Below, one piece after another: positions 7,847 to 13,021 of a stretch of 13,021 bases of DNA. Positions within the stretch are counted from its first letter, which is position 1, and each line of letters opens with the position of its first letter. Under the pieces are notes generated by a model. That model saw only the letters and a list, made by a program, of their open reading frames with translations, had not been told where the DNA came from and made no database searches. The DNA is from Planctomicrobium piriforme (lineage in GTDB: Bacteria > Planctomycetota > Planctomycetia > Pirellulales > PNKZ01). The stretch lies in contig CAMCTH010000059.1 in assembly GCA_945877965.1 (NCBI GenBank), forward strand, positions 1 to 13,021, read 5' to 3'. The position numbers and the translations under genes were made by a program.

Positions 7847-9384
7847 CGCGATTGTTCGAGTTCGCGCATTTTTTCGCGGATGGCCGACGCTTCTTTGCGC
7901 TTGCCGGTGTGCTCTAAGAACTTCAACTCGTTGTCGAGCGCCAAACTGAGCAACTCGCGGTTGCCGTCGTTCTCGAGTCGGCGTTGAGCGCGGTGCATCC
8001 GATCGAGTCCGACGACGGCATCGCCGACCGAGAGATACGCCAACGCCAAATCGGCTTCCGCCTCCGAACGTTCGGGCCATTCGAAGCCGTCTTCTTGTTC
8101 GACCGCCGCCTTCAACAGGGCCAAGCCTTTGCGGCTTTGACTCCGTTGCAAGTAGATGCTTCCCAACAAGGCCGAAGCCGGCCGATAGAGTTCCGACTTC
8201 TTGTCGCCGATCAAACCGGCCAGGATCGCCGTCGCCGGGCCTCCTTGCTCAAGTTGGACCAAGGCCTTCGCTTGGCGAAGGCGGAGCCAGCGCTTCGCGA
8301 GATCGGACGGCGCCGACGTTTCGGCCCGCTTGAACGATACGAGTGCCGCTTGTGCATGACCGCGATCCAAGTACCAGCGGCCGACGGCGTGCCAAACCAT
8401 CGCCTCGGCCTCGGCCGGATCGGCTCCGGCATCGGATGCGGTCGACGGCGCGACGGCGCTGATGGTCGCCAAACCCGGCAGCGGGGCCTGCGTCGCCAAC
8501 AAGGCAATGACGTCGGCGGGCCAGGCTACGGCCACCGGCCGCAGGTAACCGAGTCGTTCCCAGAGGACGGGATCGAGCACCGGCTTCGGGCCCGAGATCA
8601 GCTTGACCGCGGTGACGATCGCACGTTGCCAGGTTTGCGAGGCTGCTTGGCCGCCGCCGGCACGACGTTCAGCATCGCTTTGCAACAGCAACAGATACGC
8701 GGCTTGATAGGGACAGACTTGGAGAGCCGCCTCAGCAGTACCGGCGAACGATTCGGCTGCATCGCGCGGACGATCGGCCACCATCAAGACCGTGCCGCGC
8801 AACTGAGCGGCATCAATCTCCAGCAAAACCGACCCGACCGCAGCAGCCTTCGCTGCGAGATCGACTTCCAAAGCGCGATCCAGATGGCCTTCGGAGATTC
8901 GGCTTTGAAATTGTTTGCGAGCTTCGGAGTAGGCGGTCGTCAGTTGCGGCTGCGACTTGCGGAGTTCGGCGATCCGCGTCCATCCGGGATTGCCCGGCAG
9001 CAACGTCAACTCATCGTGAACTTCCGCCAGCAAGAGATAGGTATCCTGCGGCGTCTTCGGATCGAGCGCTCGCAACACTTCCAGCGCGGTCTCCGGATGT
9101 CGCACGGCCCAGGACGAAGCGGCCGCCCAGCGGTCGGACTCTTCGCGTTCCGAAACTCGCGCCACGAGTTCGCTCGACGAGATCGAGACCTCGGCGCTGT
9201 TCCCCAGGAAGTTCTGTCCGACGACGTCGAAGACCGGTTTACCCGGCGCACGCTTGCCGTCTGCGGCCGACTTTTCGAACAGCGCTCCCCAATCGCTCGG
9301 GGTCTTGCTCATGCAACCGGCGGCAAACAGCGAAATTATCACCGCTGTCAGAAAGCGGCGGAGTCGTACGTTGCTGATGATCAT
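7843..9384 (-). CDS. TPR-type alpha-solenoid lipoprotein, downstream of the secretin
   Basis: A 513-residue lipoprotein. The N-terminus has a basic stretch (RLRR), a hydrophobic core (FLTAVIISLF) and an acceptable lipobox AAGC with C24 as the lipidated residue. The body is almost all helical with repeated Ala/Leu-rich pairs; the clearest TPR-like repeats lie at about 335-500 (for example YLDRGHAQAALVSFKRAE and SIYLQRSQSRKGLALLKAA). It is the last visible gene of the secretion operon, starting 15 nt after the secretin stop, with GAAGAG upstream as a weak ribosome site. TPR lipoproteins of the PilF/PilW type help secretins insert and assemble in the outer membrane, so a similar scaffold role here is an inference from position and fold. 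At 513 residues it is about twice their size. A general protein-interaction lipoprotein is the alternative. Confidence 0.85.
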   Translation of the reverse strand: MIISNVRLRRFLTAVIISLFAAGCMSKTPSDWGALFEKSAADGKRAPGKPVFDVVGQNFLGNSAEVSISSSELVARVSEREESDRWAAASSWAVRHPETALEVLRALDPKTPQDTYLLLAEVHDELTLLPGNPGWTRIAELRKSQPQLTTAYSEARKQFQSRISEGHLDRALEVDLAAKAAAVGSVLLEIDAAQLRGTVLMVADRPRDAAESFAGTAEAALQVCPYQAAYLLLLQSDAERRAGGGQAASQTWQRAIVTAVKLISGPKPVLDPVLWERLGYLRPVAVAWPADVIALLATQAPLPGLATISAVAPSTASDAGADPAEAEAMVWHAVGRWYLDRGHAQAALVSFKRAETSAPSDLAKRWLRLRQAKALVQLEQGGPATAILAGLIGDKKSELYRPASALLGSIYLQRSQSRKGLALLKAAVEQEDGFEWPERSEAEADLALAYLSVGDAVVGLDRMHRAQRRLENDGNRELLSLALDNELKFLEHTGKRKEASAIREKMRELEQSR

Positions 9385-9399
9385 CGTCGAGCTCTTCGG

Positions 9400-11553
9400 T
9401 TAGTACGTCTTGGGATACAGGCTGTGGAAGCGGAAGATCTGCTGCAGCTTCGTCTCGGGAGCCGAGGCCCGCAGTACTTCCGGCGGATTAAAACTGTTGA
9501 GCGTGCCGACCGCATCCGGCGAGTTCGGATGCAGGCTCAACTCGGGCAGCAGTTCTTGCGACAGCGCAGCCGATTCGGAGGGGGTGTTGAACACATAGGG
9601 CCGAATCATGATGACCAACTCGGTCCGCGTCCGATTCGTTTGCTGGCGACGGAAGAAGTAGCCGATGACCGGCAGTTTGCCGAGAATCGGCACTTCGGCC
9701 CGATTGTCGGTCAACTGCTCATCGATCAAACCGCCGATCGCCACGGCCAAACCATCTTTCGCGACGACGGTGCCGTTGACGACGCGCGTATTCAACACGT
9801 CGATCGAAAGGTCTTGGACTTGGCCCAATGAGTTGACGATCGGAATCGTCGCACCGTCGAAGGTGACGTCCGACTGCTGCTGCGACACGCGTAGCGTGAC
9901 CGTGCGATCGGCATTGATATTCGGCGTGACGAGCAGGCCTTGGCCGACTTGCGTGAGTTGGGTCTGCGGCGAAGGTTGTACGACCGTCGTACCACCGACC
10001 GACGTCGCCGAGCCACCCTGGTTGTAGCCGACGACCAGCGGGATTTGTTGGCCGATGAAGATCTGACTCACTTCGTTGTTCGCCGTCAGCAGCAGCGGCG
10101 TCGCCAAGTTCGTCACGCGATTGTTGTTCTCCAACAGCTGCATGCGAGCGCGAAAGTGCGCGCTGACGAACTGGAAGGTGAGGTCCTGGTCCGAGCCCGC
10201 CGGACTGTTCGCGATGTTTAACGCCGATTCGCGTTGAATGGCTTGCGGAAGAATGTCGTACGGCAAGCCAGCCCCGGTCGTCGGTGCCAGAATGTTGCCG
10301 GCCGTGAACTCGCCCGCCAGCGTGTTGCCGTCGGTGAACTCATAGTCAAAAACCGAGGTGAATTGATCGCCCAAATCGAGCGACATGATTTTGACTTCCA
10401 ACAGCACGAGCGGCGTCGGGACGTCGAGTTCGGACACGAGCTGAGTGATCGCATCCATCAGTTTCTCATCGCTCGTCCGGACGACGAGTTGGCTGTTGCG
10501 CGGAATGACCGTGACGTAAACCAGCGCCTGACGGCTCCGCAGGAGCTCGTCGATCGCGGCTCGTCCCTCGGGAGATTCCGTCTCCGTGCCGGCGACCAAT
10601 TGTTGAATCTGTTCCGGCGTTAGGTTGCCGACCGGCTGAGCCGCCTCGGCGGCTTGCTGTCCGTTTTGTGTTGCCTGCTGCGAGTTGGCCCCGAAGTTGC
10701 CGAGGAGACCGCTGAAGCCGGACCCGCCCGTGTTGCCGCCAAGTCCGCCGCCTAAGCCGCCGCCTAGCCCACCGCCAAGTCCGCCGCCTAAGCCGCCGCC
10801 GAGTCCTCCTCCAACTCCACCGCCGCCGATCCCGGTGCCGCCCGAGCCGCCGGTCGTATTGTTGGCGATTTGGTTGAAGGCGCTGAGCAGTGAAAAGCGG
10901 GTGAACCGTTGTTGCAGGTCTTGGCTCACCATTGAGTCGCCCGCCGTCATCGTGCCGAAGTTGAGCTGCACGCGACTGCCGAACAACCCTTGGATGGCCA
11001 GCGCCACATCGACGGGATTGGGATACAGCATCGTGAAGACTTTCATCTTCTCTTCGCGGAAGCTGCCGAGGTCGGCCTGATACTCTTCGGCCGTGTTAAT
11101 GCGAATAATGCCGCTCAAACGATCTTGGCGGTAATACAGACCGTGGGACTTCGTCAGCGCGTCCAGCGCCGTCAGCGCGTCGACGTTGCGCAAGTACATC
11201 GAGACCAGAGTTTCGGCCGCGTCCATCGACGGCACGATCTTCAGGTCCGATTGATCGGAGATGACCCGCACCGCTTCGCCGAACGGCATCGAACGGAATT
11301 CAATGACGTCGAACATCGCCGTCGGGCCGGAAAGGCCGGTGGCCGACGTCGGATTCGGCGGACGAACGGGCAGCACTTCAGCGCCGTCCGTCAGCGGAAT
11401 CGAATCCGCTTCCACCGCTTCGAGCGGCGGCGGCGCAGGTTGAAAGACGGTCTCTCGCTCTTGACCGCGAGCCGGCGTCGCGCTGAGACTGAGACAACTC
11501 AGCCAGACGCAGCCGAGCGCAGCCCAACGCAGCAAACCAACATGACCATCCAT
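9400..11553 (-). CDS. GspD/PilQ-family secretin (outer-membrane channel)
   Basis: A 717-residue secretin, which forms the multimeric outer-membrane pore of type II secretion or type IV pilus systems. Residues 1-31 are a signal peptide. An N0/STN-like domain lies at about 55-130 (VIEFRSMPFGEAVRVISDQ). A Secretin_N-type domain (from about 145, MKVFTMLYPNPVDVALAIQGLFG) is interrupted by a Gly-rich then Gln/Ala-rich insert (about 232-310) and resumes at YVTVIPRNSQLVVRTSDEK. The secretin core starts at LVLLEVKIMSLDLG and includes VPILGKLPVIGYFFRR (from residue 621) and TELVIMIRPYVF (from 644). A 60-residue tail follows, where S-domain pilotin-binding segments lie in other secretins. Start ATG 11553 fits the signal peptide; AAGAGA 9 nt upstream is weak. 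Neighbours fit a secretion operon. Whether it serves T2SS or pili cannot be decided here. Confidence 0.95.
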   Translation of the reverse strand: MDGHVGLLRWAALGCVWLSCLSLSATPARGQERETVFQPAPPPLEAVEADSIPLTDGAEVLPVRPPNPTSATGLSGPTAMFDVIEFRSMPFGEAVRVISDQSDLKIVPSMDAAETLVSMYLRNVDALTALDALTKSHGLYYRQDRLSGIIRINTAEEYQADLGSFREEKMKVFTMLYPNPVDVALAIQGLFGSRVQLNFGTMTAGDSMVSQDLQQRFTRFSLLSAFNQIANNTTGGSGGTGIGGGGVGGGLGGGLGGGLGGGLGGGLGGGLGGNTGGSGFSGLLGNFGANSQQATQNGQQAAEAAQPVGNLTPEQIQQLVAGTETESPEGRAAIDELLRSRQALVYVTVIPRNSQLVVRTSDEKLMDAITQLVSELDVPTPLVLLEVKIMSLDLGDQFTSVFDYEFTDGNTLAGEFTAGNILAPTTGAGLPYDILPQAIQRESALNIANSPAGSDQDLTFQFVSAHFRARMQLLENNNRVTNLATPLLLTANNEVSQIFIGQQIPLVVGYNQGGSATSVGGTTVVQPSPQTQLTQVGQGLLVTPNINADRTVTLRVSQQQSDVTFDGATIPIVNSLGQVQDLSIDVLNTRVVNGTVVAKDGLAVAIGGLIDEQLTDNRAEVPILGKLPVIGYFFRRQQTNRTRTELVIMIRPYVFNTPSESAALSQELLPELSLHPNSPDAVGTLNSFNPPEVLRASAPETKLQQIFRFHSLYPKTY
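10741..10824 (-). repeat. 12-nt tandem repeat encoding Gly-Gly-Gly-Leu/Val in the secretin
   Basis: Seven contiguous 12-nt units (boundaries 10741, 10753, 10765, 10777, 10789, 10801, 10813) read on the minus strand as GGGV once and GGGL six times, about residues 244-271 of the secretin. Units are similar but not identical. The unit pair at 10741-10764 recurs exactly at 10777-10800, giving a 36-nt higher-order period. The tract lies in the flexible insert of the Secretin_N domain, and copy-number change would keep the frame. Confidence 0.85.
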
Positions 11554-11574
11554 GGCACGTTATCTCTTATAGTT

Positions 11575-11608
11575 CGGCGAATCCGTTCGCCGCGGGACTC
11601 ATTCCCGC
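11575..11608 (-). promoter_or_regulatory. Two abutting perfect hairpins between the gspC-like gene and the secretin gene
   Basis: In the 78-nt gap 11554-11631, arms 11575-11581 and 11586-11592 form a perfect 7-bp stem with a 4-nt loop. Arms 11592-11597 and 11603-11608 form a perfect 6-bp stem with a 5-nt loop. They share base 11592. Stems are GC-rich but no U-run follows on the minus strand, so a strong intrinsic terminator is unlikely. RNA processing, 3'-end protection or partial attenuation within the operon is possible by inference. Confidence 0.5.
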
Positions 11609-11631
11609 CGTAACGCTCGCAATAAAACGGG

Positions 11632-12387
11632 CTAGTTCAAATTGATCGTCGTCCGACGATTCACAGCTTCGATCACACATTCCGTCGCGGTGAGTTTGAC
11701 GACGCGCAACGGTGTGAGCGTGCCGTCGAACATCACCGAGAACTCAGCCCCTTCGCGCAAGCTGAACGTTCGATCTTCGAATTGAACGATAGCAATGACC
11801 GGCTTGTTACGCACGGCAATCCGGCCGCGCAAACGTACCACCGGCACGCCTTCGGAATCCGTCGAGGTCGGCTTCTTCTGGTCACCTTGCCCCAGCAACT
11901 CGCGAATCGCGGGGCCCGGCACCGTGGGATCATTGTTCGACGGCGGCAACTGCGGCGGCGGCACGACGGGACGCAACTCCGACCCAGGCGGCGAAAACGA
12001 CGGGCCGCCCGGCGGATTCGCCGTCGGCGGGCTCGGCGGAGTCGTGGTTGCCGGCGGGACCGGTGTGAACGTCGACGGCGCCGGTTTATCGGGCGTGCCG
12101 GACGGTCTCGTTCCCGGAGCACTCGTCCCCGAAGGTGGCGGCGAGACTTGCATCGCAACCGCTTGCGACGGCGCGACGAGCGTCGACTTCGAATCTTGTT
12201 GTACTAAACGCAAGCGCGTCGGGCCGGCCGTTGCACTCGGTACAGCCGCACTCGGCGTGGGGTTCGCCACCGGCGTGGTCGTCGGTCCCGGGCCGAACAG
12301 CGATTGCGCGAAGGTCGTGTCGGCGGCGCTCGCGACGATCGTCGCTGCCAAGGCCGTTAGAAAAAACCGTGGAACGCGACTCAACAT
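11632..12387 (-). CDS. Proline-rich GspC/PilP-like periplasmic secretion protein
   Basis: A 251-residue protein. Residues 1-28 are a probable signal peptide (RFFLTALAATIVASAA, cleavage near TTFAQ). Residues 30-160 are a Pro/Thr/Ser-rich linker without predicted structure. Residues about 182-251 form a small beta domain (VRLRGRIAVRNKPVIAIVQFEDRTF, REGAEFSVMFDGTLTPLRVVKLTATECVIEAVNRRTTINLN) resembling the homology region of GspC and the C-terminal domain of PilP, which contact the secretin N0 domain in known systems. ATG 12387 is chosen because a perfect AGGAGG (12396-12401) lies 8 nt upstream. The frame stays open to 12525, but that extension would overlap the GspF gene and is Ser-rich with no signal sequence. 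Position between gspF-like and secretin genes supports the role. Family level is an inference from fold pattern and context. Confidence 0.78.
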   Translation of the reverse strand: MLSRVPRFFLTALAATIVASAADTTFAQSLFGPGPTTTPVANPTPSAAVPSATAGPTRLRLVQQDSKSTLVAPSQAVAMQVSPPPSGTSAPGTRPSGTPDKPAPSTFTPVPPATTTPPSPPTANPPGGPSFSPPGSELRPVVPPPQLPPSNNDPTVPGPAIRELLGQGDQKKPTSTDSEGVPVVRLRGRIAVRNKPVIAIVQFEDRTFSLREGAEFSVMFDGTLTPLRVVKLTATECVIEAVNRRTTINLN

Positions 12388-12388
12388 C

Positions 12389-13021
12389 TTAAGCGCCTCC
12401 TGCCGAAAAGAGGGCCATGAAGAAGGCGATGTACACAAAGCCGACGATGCCGCCGACGATGACGATAATAAGCGGCTCGATGATAGCGCTGAGTTGTCGG
12501 ATGGCTGCTTGTAACTGCTGCTCATGAAATCGCGCTACCTCGTCTAGGACGTCGTCGATCGTGCCGGCCGATTCGCCCACCGCAACCATCCGCGCCAACA
12601 GCGGCGTAAAGGCATGCGGCGTAGCCAACGGCTCGGCTAAGGTTCCTCCCTGCATCACAGCCTGGCGTGCTGCCGAAACTCGGCCGGCTAGGTAGCGATT
12701 GTTCAGCAGTTTCTCAGACGTGCGTAATCCTTCGAGCAGAGTGATCCCGCTGCGCACCAGAATTCCTAGTGCTCGGGCAAACGAGGCCGTCCCGGCCAGG
12801 CGAATGAGTTGCCCAATGACGGGCACTCTTAGCAACCGGCGGTCTATTTGCAATCTGCCAAGGGGGTGGCAGTATAGGGCGATGAAGCCGACGGTCAATA
12901 TCAATAGCCCGATGCCGATATGCGGCGCATAAGTCCGCACCCACGTCGAGACGTCGACCAGCATTTGCGTCATTGCCGGCAGCTTGCGGCCCATCCCCTG
13001 CAAGAACGATTGCAGCTTCGG
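12389..13021 (-). CDS. GspF/PilC-family inner-membrane platform protein (partial, 5' end outside window)
   Basis: The visible 210 residues are the C-terminal half of a type II secretion/type IV pilus inner-membrane platform protein, which works with the GspE/PilB ATPase. The frame runs off the window edge; the TTG at 13003 is an internal Leu codon, not a start, since PKLQSF upstream is in frame and typical. A membrane segment (IGIGLLILTVGFIALY) precedes the second T2SSF domain, with classic features FARALGILVRSGITLLEGL, FTPLLARMVAVGESAGTIDDVLDEVARFHEQQL and IEPLIIVIVGGIVGFVYIAFFMALF as the final membrane segment. The stop is 1 nt before the GspC-like ATG, whose ribosome site lies within this gene, so translation of the two is probably coupled. 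Upstream genes (gspE-like, pseudopilins) would lie beyond the right edge. Confidence 0.95.
   Translation of the reverse strand, partial: PKLQSFLQGMGRKLPAMTQMLVDVSTWVRTYAPHIGIGLLILTVGFIALYCHPLGRLQIDRRLLRVPVIGQLIRLAGTASFARALGILVRSGITLLEGLRTSEKLLNNRYLAGRVSAARQAVMQGGTLAEPLATPHAFTPLLARMVAVGESAGTIDDVLDEVARFHEQQLQAAIRQLSAIIEPLIIVIVGGIVGFVYIAFFMALFSAGGA
12396..12401 (-). promoter_or_regulatory. AGGAGG ribosome binding site for the GspC-like gene
   Basis: A perfect anti-Shine-Dalgarno match on the minus strand, 8 nt before ATG 12387 and inside the last codons of the GspF-like gene. It fixes the start of the GspC-like protein and is the strongest ribosome site in the window. Confidence 0.85.

Noticed and set aside
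7984..9831. A 615-codon open frame on the plus strand, antisense to the lipoprotein gene and the end of the secretin gene
   Set aside because: It crosses two well-supported minus-strand genes, is Arg/Gln-rich without recognisable domains, and has no good ribosome site. Long antisense frames are expected opposite GC-rich coding sequence.
10685..11080. Proline-repeat open frame on the plus strand, resembling a cell-wall or linker protein
   Set aside because: It is the reverse complement of the secretin's Gly-rich repeat; the Pro array is the antisense reading of GGGL codons.
11559..11572. TATAAG upstream of the secretin gene as an internal promoter -10 box
   Set aside because: It lies too close to the start codon for a normal leader and has no -35 match at proper spacing.
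11795..12514. Gly-rich 239-codon open frame on the plus strand
   Set aside because: Antisense of the Pro-rich linker of the GspC-like protein; no ribosome site or domain.
12388..12525. N-terminal extension of the GspC-like frame to an ATG at 12525
   Set aside because: It is a Ser-rich out-of-frame reading of the end of the GspF gene. The signal peptide and AGGAGG both point to ATG 12387.

Overview
The window looks like chromosomal DNA from a GC-rich planctomycete, probably of the Pirellula/Blastopirellula kind. The main reason is the pairing of a PSCyt1-PSCyt2-PSD1 protein (DUF1549/DUF1553 architecture) with a DUF1501 protein, a combination massively expanded in that phylum. High GC and GC-rich third codon positions run evenly through all genes. 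I see no mobile element, CRISPR array, tRNA or rRNA, and no compositional break suggesting recent transfer.

Layout. (1) 68-4620, plus strand: a two-gene unit of a secreted haem-binding PSCyt1/PSCyt2/PSD1 protein and a Tat-exported DUF1501 protein, separated by 5 nt. (2) 4621-4770: a short intergenic region with two touching perfect inverted repeats. (3) 4771-7846, plus strand: a probable three-gene unit of a large calcineurin-type metallophosphoesterase, an alpha/beta-hydrolase-like protein whose predicted start lies 185 nt inside the preceding gene, and a small hotdog-fold thioesterase. (4) 7843-13021, minus strand: the distal part of a type II secretion / type IV pilus-like operon. In transcription order it holds the 3' part of a GspF/PilC inner-membrane protein, a proline-rich GspC/PilP-like periplasmic protein, a GspD/PilQ-like secretin with a glycine-rich tandem repeat, and a TPR-type lipoprotein. 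The plus-strand and minus-strand units converge and overlap by 4 nt at a CTAG.

How the genes probably work together. In region 4, GspF would be the inner-membrane platform, the secretin the outer-membrane channel, the GspC/PilP-like protein the periplasmic link between them, and the lipoprotein a candidate secretin-assembly (pilotin-like) factor. The first three roles follow from family knowledge; the last is inferred from position and fold. Region 1 proteins are exported and probably act together in the periplasm, but the biochemical role of this pair is not established. Region 3 is a cytoplasmic set of hydrolases (phosphoester, ester or lipase-like, and thioester) whose substrates cannot be read from sequence.

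Most of the window is ordinary planctomycete gene content. The parts that merit a second look are the long coding overlap at 6089-6273, two intergenic pairs of abutting hairpins with the same architecture, the 12-nt coding repeat in the secretin, and the unusual GspC-like and TPR-lipoprotein partners of the secretin.
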